A DNA stretch of 64,000 nucleotides. It comes from Paulinella micropora (lineage: Eukaryota > Cercozoa > Imbricatea > Euglyphida > Paulinellidae). Below, in pieces: positions 1 through 11,199 of the stretch (position 1 is its first letter; every line of letters starts with the position of its first letter). The stretch spans positions 34,583 through 98,582 of the forward strand of contig WBZZ01002595.1 in the NCBI GenBank assembly GCA_019918135.1, written 5' to 3'. The notes below the pieces were generated by a model. That model searched no databases. It was not told the origin of the DNA and saw nothing but the letters and a program-made list of their open reading frames with translations. The position numbers and the translations under genes were made by a program.

Positions 1-544
1 GTCACTGTTGCCATGGCTGAGAAAATAATCCAAAGTAAATAAAAAAATCGATGCCGAAGACCTTACGCGTAGCCAATCTCAGTTGTCGAATCGTTCGCTG
101 GCTTCATAACCTGTAATGCTCGGTATTAAACAATAATCCAAATAAGTATACGATAGATGCTGTCAATAACAAATCCATGTGATAGAAACGCTATAATGCA
201 AAGTTATGTGTGGATGATGATCCCAAGGTGCAAAATGGCAATATTACTGTGTTCAAGTGAAATACGTGAGAAATAATTGGTAATGAGGAAATATGATCCG
301 AGTGTAGTGAAAATGGCATTTCGTGAAAACATTCACGGCAAATGTATGATATTAGAGTTTCAAATATGTTAGCAAATAGGAATATAATATGGCAAATATT
401 AGAGTCCTACAGTACCGCCAGACAAGTCGGTAGTGTCAAGGGATGACAAATCAGCATCCGTTGTGGGGGACTCCCACGTGCCTGCCATTGTCAAAAGGCC
501 CTGACAAGCAAATTATTTTTGTTTAATTAAACGCTGCTCACTAC
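1..544. other. Non-coding DNA, nothing recognised
   Basis: AT-rich sequence without a convincing open reading frame on either strand. I see no repeat unit, RNA gene or splice-like structure that I can support. Confidence 0.5.
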
Positions 545-740
545 AAAACGGAAAACAGCAAACGTCTTGCACAAAAATAAGCTGCTGCTGCTATTCACAA
601 GACGGAAAACAGCAAACGTCTTGCACAAAAATAAGCTGCTGCTGCTATTTACAAGACGGACATTAGCAGACGTCTTGCTCAAAAATAATTTGTTGCCAGC
701 TCTTACGAGACGAATATCAGCAAACGTCTCACGAGGTTGG
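545..740 (+). repeat. 54-bp minisatellite, about 3.5 units
   Basis: A 54-bp unit beginning gacggaaaacagcaaacgtc is repeated head to tail. The first two units are almost identical and the later ones drift. The period is a multiple of three, so an 18-residue peptide repeat stays open across it, but nothing else suggests that it is translated. Confidence 0.8.
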
Positions 741-771
741 TTTGTGTTCGATTCCTTCGTCGTGTTATTAC

Positions 772-825
<54 letters not shown>

Positions 826-826
826 T
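772..826 (+). repeat. (TTA)n microsatellite
   Basis: An almost pure TTA tract lies directly against the tRNA-like head of the first SINE-like copy. It may be the tail of an older insertion on its left side. Confidence 0.9.
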
Positions 827-1097
827 GGACACCGTGATAGCCCAGTGGTCAAGTTCTACCATCTAGGCCTGTCGCCAGTTCGATTCCCGTCGGTGCCACC
901 AGTATTTTCATTGAACATATCGGTCTATTTCTGGACCAGTATTTTCATTGAACATACCGGCCCGTCTGGAAGTGTTGGAACTGCCCTTGCGGGGGTGTCA
1001 TTAGAGCTTATCGTCAAATCTTCGTACTCCCCTCACGGGTGAGACGATGGAGGCGCATGTGCAGACAGAAATGCATCAGCCATTGACAGAGAAGCAC

Positions 1098-1149
<52 letters not shown>
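827..1149 (+). mobile_element. tRNA-related SINE-like element, copy 1
   Basis: The head looks like a tRNA promoter. An A-box-like tagcccagtggtc lies at 838-850 and a B-box-like gttcgattcc at 878-887, the spacing of a tRNA gene, and the head ends in cggtgccacca. The acceptor and T stems pair poorly, so it is not a working tRNA gene. A body without tRNA similarity follows and ends in a (TTA)n tail at about 1097-1149. A second copy lies at 1943-2262. Polymerase III transcription and LINE-driven copying are inferred from the general SINE pattern; the partner LINE is not visible here. Confidence 0.7.
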
Positions 1150-1225
1150 GATGGAGGCGCATGTGCAGAAATGCATCAGCCATTGACAGAGAAGCACTAT
1201 TATTATTATTATTATTATTATTATT
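1150..1225 (+). mobile_element. 3' fragment of the same SINE-like element
   Basis: The last ~50 bases of the SINE-like body (gatggaggcgcatgtgcag onward) are repeated here, followed by another (TTA)n tail. This is either a truncated insertion or slippage duplication of the 3' end of copy 1. Confidence 0.65.
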
Positions 1226-1401
1226 GGACTGCGGAATAACCTCGGCTTAGTGCAGTCTTGCCCTCAGGAGCTCCATCGGTGGCCCCGATCATCAGGCGAG
1301 AGACTGACACGGGGGGGTGGAGGACCTCGAACAAGGGTATTGGAGGCTTATGTCCGTTGAGGATATGCTATTAGCTGCATCAGTACGCCTCAGATATAGT
1401 A
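1226..1401 (+). repeat. Second repeat family, copy 1
   Basis: A ~176-bp unit starting ggactgcggaataacctcgg and ending near cctcagatatagta. It recurs at 1719-1894 with very few differences. No tRNA-like boxes are visible. The other copy runs straight into a (TTA)n tail, so this is probably another short retroposon family or the end of a longer one. Confidence 0.75.
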
Positions 1402-1718
1402 AATCTGCCTTGGAGTGTTGACTGTGACATATTTGAGGGAAATCCCGATGAAAAAACCTAGTCACACTTGCTAAACAGAGTTCCAGCCCAATGGCCTCAA
1501 GGCGTTAAACTGTGACGCCAACTCATAACCCTTTGGTGGTAGATGCTGGGGAGGAGGGTCGTTGCGCGCGTAAAAGATCTTAAACTCCGCATATGCTGGT
1601 TGATAGCCCAGGACCCAGCAGACACCAGATTGTTATGGGTGGGGTTTCGAGGCAGCTCTAGCAACCGCGCTTGGTGTATGCACTTGCACATTCGGTGACG
1701 TCTTGCAAGAGGTTGCTG
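1402..1718. other. Spacer between two repeat copies
   Basis: About 320 bp of unmatched sequence between the two copies of the 176-bp repeat. Short open frames occur on both strands, but nothing marks them as genes. It could be unique DNA or the body of a longer repeat seen once here. Confidence 0.4.
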
Positions 1719-1890
1719 GGACTGCGGAATAACCTCGGCTTAGTGCAGTCTTGCCCTCAGGAGCTCCATCGGTGGCCCCGATCATCAGGCGAGAGACTGA
1801 CACGGGGGGGTGGAGGACCTCGAACAAGGGTATTGGAGGCTTATGTCCGTTGAGGATATGCCATTAGCTGCATCAGTACGCCTCAGATAT

Positions 1891-1941
<51 letters not shown>
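1719..1941 (+). repeat. Second repeat family, copy 2, with (TTA)n tail
   Basis: A near-identical copy of the 1226-1401 unit, ending at about 1894 and followed directly by a TTA tract to 1941. The tail placement suggests a retroposed copy inserted on the plus strand. Confidence 0.75.
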
Positions 1942-1942
1942 T

Positions 1943-2208
1943 GGACACCGTGATAGCCCAGTGGTCAAGTTCTACCATCTGGGCCCTGTCGCCAGTTCGA
2001 TTCCCGTCGGTGCCACCAGTATTTTCATTGAACATACCGATCCATTTGGACCAGTATTTTCATTGAACATACCGGCCCGTCTGGAAGTGTTGGAACTGCC
2101 CTTGCGGGGGTGTCATTAGAGCTTATCGTCAATTCTTCGTACTCCCCTCACGGGTGAGACGATGGAGGCGCATGTGCAGAAATGCATCAGCCATTGACAG
2201 AGAAGCAC

Positions 2209-2262
<54 letters not shown>
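1943..2262 (+). mobile_element. tRNA-related SINE-like element, copy 2
   Basis: Second copy of the element at 827-1149, with the A-box-like stretch from about 1954, the B-box-like gttcgattcc at 1995-2004, the same body and a (TTA)n tail at about 2209-2262. It differs from copy 1 by scattered substitutions and small indels, including a shorter direct repeat in the body. Confidence 0.7.
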
Positions 2263-2263
<1 letters not shown>

Positions 2264-2407
2264 GCCAGTCGAGTCTTTGGAGCGGAGCCGCGTCACCGAA
2301 CGGCCCCGTGCTACCAATGGAGGCACATGTCCGACGGGATCAAAGGCCAATTGACTGATAAGTCTATTATTATTATTATCATTATTATTATTATTATTAT
2401 TATTAAT
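2263..2407 (+). mobile_element. Third short repeat with (TTA)n tail
   Basis: A ~105-bp GC-richer piece (ccgccagtcgagtctttgga onward) ends in a TTA/ATC tract at about 2366-2405. Its composition and trinucleotide tail match the two families to its left, but only one copy is present, so its identity as a short retroposon is inferred. Confidence 0.4.
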
Positions 2408-4016
2408 TTCTTTTTTCGTCAGTGTGTATAAGCAAGGTGTGTGCACTTATGTATATATAGATGAGAGGATACTCACCCCCCCTCGGATGGGGGAAGCTCA
2501 CGCCTTGCTTGCCACTTGCCAGTTGTAGTTGAACTGGGGCACCATATAGGCAAAAACACGACTTCGTAAGCTGAGGGATGGTGTGGTAACGATACTTCTG
2601 AATTAGTCAGAAGTTAAGGCCTCTTTTCCCAATGGGGAGGATAAAAGGTTTTGGTGAGCCTGGCGCTCGAGCCTTGAAATCGTTCGGATCCCTTTATTGG
2701 GTGTCCAGCCCCTTTTGGGGCTCACCCTTGGCCAGCTATAGAAATTCTGTGTATGTGTGGGTGGATCGAACCGACCGAGTGCGTAGGAGATGGTGACTCC
2801 CTTAGGCTCTACTAAGGAAACGCTGCTTTGGAATTCACCTTCTGACCTTCTTGACCTGTTTGTTGTAGGTGGGTGGGTTGGGTGATGAGGGTGTAGATAG
2901 GAGAGTGGTTTGTTCTCTTAATTTTCAGACGAAATTGGAATCGTCAAAAACAAACAAACAAATCGTCTTTATGACGTCACTCTTGCTCCCACTTGTGTGG
3001 CCTGCATATCCACCAACTAGCCTCCCCACCCCCTGCAAAATTGCTGCAATGTAAAGGTTGGGTATGGCCTAGTTTGCACAAACAGACTTTGGTGCATAGC
3101 ACTCGTTTTCGTGTTAAACTTTCTGTCACGTTTGGCTTGCCCTTGTGTCCCTGTTGCACTTGTAATGCGTGGGAATGAGCAGGAAATGACAGGGCAAGTG
3201 TGTTTTGTTGTTTGAAAACGAATTTGAATGTCTGTGTAGTCTGTAATGGTATGAAGGATGGGGAATGTGACGTTTGTATGTCTATGAGGGTACGTTACGA
3301 CTGGTCTCGTTTGTTCCCCTCCAAACACAACCAATTACTCTCTACTCACCTCTTGTAATGTCCTCACACTGTTGTTACTGTTGGCAGTTCTGTGTGGGCA
3401 AAAGGAGATAAGTGATGGGTATGTAGAGGTGTCAACGGGAATGTTGCGTGAGTGTTTGTTTGCAACACGTTCTATCCACTGTTTGTGTGTGGCAAAAGCG
3501 TGAGCAAAGTAGGTACAAAACACACACCTGTTCCCTCTATTGTCACCTATCCGTCTTGTGCAATGTATCTTCTCTCCTTAGTTATACGTGTCAAAGAATA
3601 AGGTTAGTGGACTGGTCAAATTGGCGTAAACGAAAAACAGCTATGGGACTCCACTTTTGCCGGTTCTGGTCTAAAAGAATATATTTAATGATGCCTCTTC
3701 TTTATTACAACCAATTCAATCCACTCCGCTAGTCTGAGTAACCCAATTCTCTGTTCTTATAAATAAGGGTCAAAGATGGTGGAAAATGTGGGAGACTAGC
3801 GGAGCCAAAAACAACCAAGGCAAACACCAGCCAATTCCCGTGGTCCGGCCTAACGATAATATATTCCTGTCTAAAAAGTGTAACGGTCACTTCTAGTAAT
3901 ATTATCGTTACCCGGTTAAGAGGGTTATTATTATTGACGGCCTCTTATTGTGTCTGGATCGACACAGGGGTATATCAAAGTAGCACATATTTATCTATCT
4001 TCTCCTACAACATATG
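2408..4016. other. Non-coding DNA, no gene recognised
   Basis: There are several short open frames but none with a recognisable protein. A small hairpin (agccccttttggggct) lies near 2708-2723. TG-rich stretches occupy about 3050-3560. The end of the region (about 3970-4010) resembles 26690-26735, which hints at a further dispersed repeat. Confidence 0.4.
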
Positions 4017-4019
4017 CTG

Positions 4020-4366
4020 AAGGTAATGTCCACGGAACGCCTCACTGTGACAATGCTCGACGCCGAGTTGGACTGGCAGGCTAAGCGTCAAACGACCTCG
4101 AACCTCCAGCCACTGCGATGGGACACTGCTCCACTCGCACTGAGCTTCACCAGGCACCTATTTGTTACACACAGCAAACAGATATTAGTTCTGTTCTGGC
4201 CCCAAACACGAACAAGACAACGTCCCTCTGGGCGTTTGGACCAGCTTTTTTCGGTTGAGAGTCTTGGGAACACTCCCCAAGGGTTCTTGCGCTTCAGGCG
4301 CTCAACTCCAAGGCTTCATAACCAGGCTATCGTAGCGTACCACGTAGGGAGTACCGAAGAACCTCG
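4020..4366 (+). repeat. Dispersed ~350-bp repeat, copy 1
   Basis: A clear but diverged match to 59305-59680 in the same orientation. Shared blocks include ctggccccaaacacgaaca and tgggaacactccccaagg. It ends near taccgaagaa in both copies. An open frame runs through this copy, but no frame is conserved between the copies, so I read it as a non-coding repeat. Both copies lie just outside a gypsy-like element. Confidence 0.75.
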
Positions 4367-4635
4367 GGCTTTAATGATTATATCGTTATTCCCATAGAAT
4401 TACTATTAATTCAGTTTTAGTCAAGTATTCTGAGTAGTACTAATATTTTTATCTTAAGACTTAGACTGCCCGATGCAATCAATTGCTTTTTATCAGTCAC
4501 TATTACTTAATTTCAGTCCTGAACTTTAGTATCCATACTATCAGTACCCGCTTTATTAAGTAATTCATCTTATTTATCTGGAATGTCTTAACCAACACCT
4601 GAATACTTAGTGTAGTTCCAGTTTTGAGTAGTTAC
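4367..4635. other. AT-rich DNA before LTR element I
   Basis: About 270 bp of AT-rich sequence between the dispersed repeat and the target-site duplication of LTR element I. No feature is visible. Confidence 0.4.
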
Positions 4636-4639
4636 GTGT

Positions 4640-5329
4640 TGTAACACCCACGGTATACTACATCGTTTTTACGCTATTAGGGCTTTACGGGAATTTACTC
4701 TTGGAAGTAATTCTTGTTATTAAATGTATTTTAAGATGAATTCTTATTACATTTCCGGTTCTGATTAATTTATCCGGTTTTAATGTTGTATTAGGATAAG
4801 GAATATGGGAGAAAAGCTAGGAAGCTTGGATCCCATAGGACCTTAAAATCTAGATTTTACACTTGACCGTTTACTGGCGTGGAGAAGGTTTTTGGGATGC
4901 AGATTACAGTATTGTGTAGCATCCATATTGATTAACCTCCCACATTAATAGCGTTGACCCGATCCTTCTACAGCACATGTAGTAACCGTTTGAAGTTTTG
5001 GAAAAAAGTCACGGAATTTCCGTGAAATTTAGCCTTTTTCCCGTGACTGGGAATTTATGGCTAAATAAGGGAAAATGCACTTATGGGTTGTTGTTTAAGG
5101 TATGTTTTGGCATTTGTGCAGGTTACGGACGTAACGCATCGTGTCAGATGACCCGGTCATAGGGACACTCCGGTTTGACAGGTGTTTTCCCTTTGGCTTG
5201 TTGTTTGGGTTCATATCTGGCTTCCCTTTCTACTCTTGAAGTGGAAACTAGCCTTGAACCTGTTGTGTTCAGTTTTTATTAAATTCCTTTTTATTCCTTT
5301 GAGCTCGTAAGGGTAGACCTCCGGTCATA
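4640..5329 (+). mobile_element. 5' LTR of element I
   Basis: Starts TGTAACACCC, ends near CCGGTCATA and matches 14864-15554 almost base for base. The end is set by the last base shared with the 3' LTR and by the flanking gtgt duplication. Confidence 0.9.
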
Positions 5330-5336
5330 ATACATT

Positions 5337-5351
5337 TGGAGTCCCTTTGCC
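5337..5351 (+). promoter_or_regulatory. Primer-binding site of element I
   Basis: TGGAGTCCCTTTGCC lies seven bases inside the left LTR. The leading TGG is complementary to a tRNA CCA end. The first eight bases (TGGAGTCC) also open the primer site of element II, so both lineages probably use the same tRNA, which I cannot name. Confidence 0.7.
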
Positions 5352-5610
5352 TTTTTCGAACTCAGGAAAATCAAAATTAGGAATTTTGAACGACGCACTC
5401 TTAGGGTGCAATCAGTCACTGTTGTTGACTGTGCCTTGGCGAGAGTGTTAAGTAGCTTCTCGACAAACAGTACGGGGGTACTGGTTGTGTGAGACAGTGC
5501 TTTCAGTCGTTAAAAACAAAGGAAAAGGGAAAAGGTGGTAAGGAGGGTTTTTGAGAAACAGGGAAGAACCCTGATCTCGAAACTTGGACCTTGACACCTA
5601 GGAAATCAAC
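5352..5610 (+). other. Leader of element I
   Basis: About 260 bp of untranslated leader between the primer site and the first gag codons. No further structure is recognised. Confidence 0.5.
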
Positions 5611-7876
5611 ATGGCAACAACGACTGCATATGATCCTTACAGGGATCCGTGTTGTCAACCGTTGGAAGGAAAGGTTGTTGGGGAGTTTCTACAACATGTA
5701 GCAGCAGACTACATTGTAGGCTCCAAAGAACAACATCAGTTTTTGGAACACTTTGTCCCTTTGGCAAGTAAGTAAAAAGACAGACCTAGGGATCAGAAGG
5801 TTTACGACATGATGAAGCGAGAGTCGAGTGATTTGGCAAAATGGGGTTGGTATTCAGCCACTTTTGCTTTCACTGGCTACTCACCTAGTGAACCTAAGCT
5901 CAAAACCTTGGTACCTATGCAAGTTAGGAGGATGATGGCAAGGACATTCGTGTCTTTGCACCTCCATCAACTGCATATGGTAGGACATGCAAGGTTCCAG
6001 AATGGGGATGAGGATTATTATCCAAATCCTATCCCTTCTGAGCTTTTTGATGTCCAGTTCCTAATGACAGGGACTGAAGTTAAGGACACTTGGAGCTAGG
6101 AATGGTACAGCTCAGTCAGAAAGGACCCTGCGAAAGGCGATACTTTTGACGTGGCCTTGGCGAAGACTTTCTTCGAGGATGAGGTGTTCCCTATGGCAGC
6201 CAATGCCTTTGGCAAGGCAGTTAAGAATTGGGAGGCTGCCAAGGACAAGATGAAGGAAGCAAAATGGATGAAGGACACAAAGGTGTGGGGGAAAAAGACA
6301 CCGGACGTGTATGACCTAATCCATATCGAAGGCTTCATGGGGAAATTGGAGTTGATGACAGAAAAGAATTCGTTGTCAACTAATGCCAACAGGAGCCTGC
6401 GTGATCTGCTAAAGGAAGCAGAGACGGCTGCACTGGCAACTACCAAGCTCAGGACGTCTACGGCTACGGTGCCGGACGCTGTGATTTTGCTAGTAGCGAC
6501 GGAGCAGGCTTACGAGAACTTGTACCGGTATCTCTTGTACCTCATGGAGGTGGTGAAAGCCATTGAGGTTTGCGTGGAAAAATACGCAGCATGGAGGGGA
6601 GATACGCGGAAATCAAGAAAAGGGATGAGGATGATCCTTTGGATCCGATGAAGCGTTATGAACAGGAAAGGAAAAGGATGGCGACTTTTTACGAAAAGTT
6701 CCTACCTGTTGCATTTGCTCCGGATTCTAAGGGGGATCAAAAACCGGCAATATGGTTTACGCGTCAGGTAAGCTGTTGGCCGTATATGACCTCGCCATGG
6801 TTGCGTAAGGGGATCAATTTGCTCTGCAAGTATATGGGGAGAGCAATTTTGAATCGCCCATGACAATCGTTGATATTCTCGGACAATGTACGGATACGGA
6901 CCTTATGGAGTACTTGACGGTGGACAATGTCAACAAGGGCATTGAAAAGGTGGTGCAGGATAGTGATCATTATGCGGAAACGGGGTCCGTAAAAATATCC
7001 AAACTGCACGCAATGATGCACGCTCTCATTTGCTTTGCTCGTTCAATACGGAAGTCATTGGGATTTGACTAGCGAGATTATGCTGACGGGACACATTTCC
7101 ACGGTGGTTGGAAATGCGTTGGCAACGACGAGCAGGAAGCCGATGAGGGTGAGGGGGGCTTTTCTAAGGGTGATTGAGAATCTCAAGACGGACAATGCGT
7201 TCTTCATCAGCCTCAAACGTTTCATCCGACATGTCATGGCGAGGATCAATCAGCATGATCCATGTGTCTTCCGGGTCATTACGAAAGCATGGCCGGAGGG
7301 CAATGGGAGGCTAAAATCCGGACAATGACGATTTCACGACGGACGCGTCCCCGGCATGAAGACTTTTCAGGACGATTATCAAAGTCCTAGAGATATGTGG
7401 GGGGACTTCCTGAAGGCCGTGAGAACGTGGGATGACACGCTACTCTCCTCGGGTGGGATGAAAGCGTTTGCGGTTGCAGCCGGGACCCAACAGGAGGAGG
7501 AAAAACCTGTGGGCAAAGCAGCTGCTATCCAGTCCAGGGGGGAGGGGCTGTGAGACGCCGTATTCCTACTATTGCTAAAGGGGGTTATGGAAAACCCTTA
7601 CGGAAGCAGGAGGAGGAGGAGGAGGAGGAAGAGGACGAAGAAGAGACCAGCGATGAACATATCGCTCCCCCGAAGGGCTTAAAACCAAAGGGTGGGGGTT
7701 CTTCTAGTTCCACGTACAAGGGAAGTCGCAAGCTTTGCTTTGACTACTACTTCAAGGGCTACAGGTGCCCGAAGAAGGATAAGTGCTTTGGGCTACACTC
7801 TGACAAGGAGGTGGATTGGAAGAACTTGGAAACACAGTTGAATGCGCAAACGATGGCCAATCCATCTGGACAATAG
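5611..7876 (+). mobile_element. gag region of element I
   Basis: Encodes the structural polyprotein. The likely start is the ATG at 5611 (MATTTAYDPY), shortly after the leader. The C-terminal part holds a glutamate-rich stretch (about 7607-7650) and a zinc-finger-like pattern of C-x8-C-x5-C-x3-H (about 7737-7800). That is a CCCH finger rather than the usual CCHC knuckle. The gag of element II, otherwise hard to align by eye, ends with the same kind of finger. Gag identity rests on position, this finger and the basic C-terminus. The region is not intact. Confidence 0.7.
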
Positions 7877-7879
7877 TCA

Positions 7880-9200
7880 GAGCCATCCGCAATCAAGACG
7901 CGCTGGTGATCAAGAACAAAACTGTTCGACGTCTTGTTAAGGATCGACTGGAGGAATATGATAAAACGGTCACGTCCTTGCGGGAGGGAGGTAGCCGTGG
8001 AGGCAGAGGAGGGCGTGGAGGCCGTGGCCGCGGCGGGGGCTTCAGGGGAAAGAAGCGATGGGGCGGTAAGAAGGACAGCGGCCGGCCCTCCAAGAAAGCT
8101 AAAGTTGCGGCAGCTTCAAAGAGCGAAGCAGAGGAGGAAGGCTCCGTTGAGGAGGGGGAGGAATTTCGGACTGGTAAGAACCAGTTGGAAAATGAAACGG
8201 AAACGTCAGTGATTACTGATGAGGATGTTGTCGTGTGGCAGGCGAGGATGCCTTTCACGAAGACGACTTTGCCGACAGCTGAGCCGGAGGGGCAGGAAGC
8301 AAAGGCAATTCCGACGGGTAATCCTTCTCACAGGATTCATGATCCTACTCATGGAATGGATGGTTCTGTGATGCAGGTAACGATTGAACGGGGAAAGCGT
8401 GGTGACAATGGGGGAAATGTAGGGCCCGGGAAGGCCAGACAAGTTAATATTATTAAAAAAAAAGTTGTTACTAACGTACCGCGAAAATCTCAACCTACTT
8501 TAAATATTTTACCGGTTCCAACGGTTAGGTTTGATAAGAAAGTTTCTATCATTCCGGAGCCCGATTGGGGGGCCAAGCCGGTGCCTTGGAGGGTGAGGAA
8601 AATTAAACCCGAAAAAAAGGCGACGGCTGGGATGAAAGAAAGGAAGGCCGGAAGATCAAACCATACTGCTTTTGGTGAAGGATTCATCAAGAGTGGTTTG
8701 TCGGATCGGAAAGATTTAAATAACAGTTTTGTTATTCTATCTGACGTGAGGGAACGCCTGGAGGCTATTGAGATGCCGGAACATGCGTTATGCATTACTC
8801 AGGTTTACTGTGTGGACCTGGAGAGTGCATGCGATACGGCCAATGATACGTTGGCTTAGATATTAATATCGCGGGCGCGGGCTTCATAACGGCCAACAAG
8901 GCGTGGTTGGATAAGAACATGTTGCCTATGAAGGGGAGCATAGAAGGAGTGAATGGAAAGGCGAGGGCGGAGGTTACGGGAACGGTGGTCTTGACCATTG
9001 AACTCTACTCCGGTAAGTCCTTTAATATTCAGTTCTATGTCTGTCCGGAATATTCGGAATATTCGGGAGGTTTGCTGATCGGGTTCAAGCAGCTCAATAG
9101 GATGAGTACATTAATTGACTGCCGGTCGGGTTTGGTGCACTATGGAATTAGTGAGGATGATGCGGAGGATATGGTAAGAGGGCGGACAGCAGTTCCTCTC
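7880..9200 (+). mobile_element. RGG-rich linker and protease region of element I
   Basis: The first part is basic and rich in Gly-Arg (about 7990-8070), as expected of an RNA-binding gag tail. A long low-complexity linker follows. Near 8780-9150 the sequence aligns by eye with the retropepsin-like part of element II: an ALCxT(E/Q) stretch, a hydrophobic strand pattern, a (G/S)LLIGFKQL-type turn and an IDCRSGLVHYG-type end. Assignment as the aspartic protease rests on that alignment and on its place between gag and reverse transcriptase. Confidence 0.55.
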
Positions 9201-10199
9201 TTTCATGTCGATACTTACGCAGTATCATCTACCAAGCCAGTGGCGACTAAAGGGAAGGACCCACACGCAATTGCGCGGCACGCTAAGGTGCAGTTGGTTA
9301 TACCAAAGCCATATCAGTACCCAGCGTTGGACAATTATTATAAGGATTTCCAACCGGAGTACCGCGGGCTAGCGGGAAAGGCTAGGAAGGCTGTTCGACG
9401 ATGGGACAAGGCAACAGTGGAGGACTTAATTCAGGGCCGGTGTGCTCAGATTATGGCCTGCACAATTGAAGAACTTAACATGGAAATGGGAGCAGGGATG
9501 GACAGGTTCAGGGATGGTAAGAAGGGGCCTTATGTGTTCCTTCAGAACCGGTACTGCTTCCATGCAAAGGCATCACAGAACAACAGGCCGTTGTTTGAGC
9601 CGCTAATGGAAGCGCGGCTTTCAACGGGTGGAACGGAGGATGAGATCGGTAATTTTGTAGAGGGCATGTGGGGTGACAAACCTCTTTGTCCGCGGAATTC
9701 GGGAGAGACGGCGAAATTGCTCACGAAATATTTCGAGGGTGATAAACCGTTCTCTATGATCTTACCGTTCCATGAAAAAGCGTTGTGGGCGGATGGGGTT
9801 TTGGACCGGATGGTGGATTACCCGATCCCGGTGCCATCTAGGAAGCAACATTTGGTGATTGCATGTAGATTAGGCACTAGGGAATAGGGGTTTGCATATC
9901 GGAACTCACTTCAAGGGTGTGACCTTCACGGGAACAAGCGTTCACGTGCTTCACAGGGTTTTACACGAAAAGGGCGCCTATCCAGTATGCGTTGATTCTG
10001 GATCGGATGGCGAACCTTGGGAAATGGGATGAGTTTTTGGAAGTCAAATACCATCAGAAGGTGGAAATGCCCTCCGAGGATGGCCTGGTGGAGGGACATG
10101 GCTGAGGCACCCGAACTTAGGGATCGGAAGGATGCCCAGTCATGGGAGGATAAAATGGCTCGGATGCGGGCGGATTGGAAAGGAAATGAAAAGCATCTT

Positions 10200-11010
10200 G
10201 AGAGCCTTCATAAGGTGATGGCTAAGGAGAGGGAGATCTTTGATCCGCCTAGGCCGGGGACGGTCAAGCATTTTGAGGCCCATCTCAGGAAGATTCCGGG
10301 GATGAATATCACGCATGCCTCTAGGAGGTCTGTCCTGGGCCGTAGAGAGGAAAGTATTGCCCAGGAGAAGGCGGAGGAGTTACAGGCGGATGATTTCACG
10401 GAGTTTTCGGACTCCCCGATTTCGTCGCATGTACGCATGGTTCCAAAGCCGGATGGAGCGCTGAGGTTTTGTGTGAATTACTATCGGGCTAACAAGATCA
10501 TCGAGGGTGAGCGGTACCCGCTGCCCAAGATCGATGACTGTATGCGCAAGTTAAAACACGCGAAATTTTACTCGGTGTTGGACCTCAAGAATGGGTTCTG
10601 GCAGATCCCGCTCAGCAGAAAGAGCAGGTGGTTGACGGCGTTTGTAGTGGGAATGACGCTATACCAATGGAAGGTATTGCCAATGGGTCTGAGGAACTCA
10701 CCGGGCATATTTCAGGCAGCAATGCAGAAAATGCTGGGTCGACAGTTTGAGGATGGAAGGGCAGGTGGGTTTATGGAGAAATATGTGCAGAAGGCGGAGG
10801 ATTACGCTTTCTGTTACATAGATAATATTATTATCTACTCCAATACCATAGAGGAACATCTGGCCCACATACAGGATGTTTTCCGACGGGTAAGAGAGTT
10901 TGGTCTCAAGGTGAACTTGGACAAGTGCCAGTTTGCCACCCGACAGGTTACATACCTGGGATATGATATCTCGAACGGGACAGTAGCGATTGCGGCTGCT
11001 GTGGAAGGCA
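10200..11010 (+). mobile_element. Reverse transcriptase region of element I
   Basis: Clear gypsy-type polymerase fingers and palm: YPLPKIDD, FYSVLDLKNGFWQIPL, TAFVVG, a VLPMGL turn, a YID motif in the palm (about 10816-10824) and a thumb start FGLKVNLDKCQF followed by VTYLGYDIS. The enzyme copies element RNA into DNA in a cytoplasmic particle. Order and spacing match Ty3/gypsy, and the same motifs appear in elements II and III. Confidence 0.9.
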
Positions 11011-11199
11011 TTAAGCGGCCTCAGACGCGGTCGGAGTTGTTCTCCTTCATTGCGCTTGCGCAATATTACAGTCAGTTCTTTCCGAATTGGTCGGAGACGG
11101 TCAAACCGTTAAGAGAGCTGTACCTAAAAGGCGACATGCGAGAATGGACATCTAAACAGGAGGAGACGTTCGAGTTCATTAAGGAAATGTTGACTCGTG

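Noticed and set aside
827-901. A real tRNA gene in the plus-strand sequence with A- and B-box-like stretches
   Set aside because: Acceptor and T stems pair poorly, and the same sequence recurs with a long non-tRNA body and a (TTA)n tail, so it is a tRNA-derived repeat.
2129-2446. Asn-rich and Leu-rich open frames across the TTA microsatellites
   Set aside because: Products of the trinucleotide repeats themselves.
4014-4397. A 127-codon open frame
   Set aside because: It lies in a dispersed repeat whose second copy does not keep the frame.
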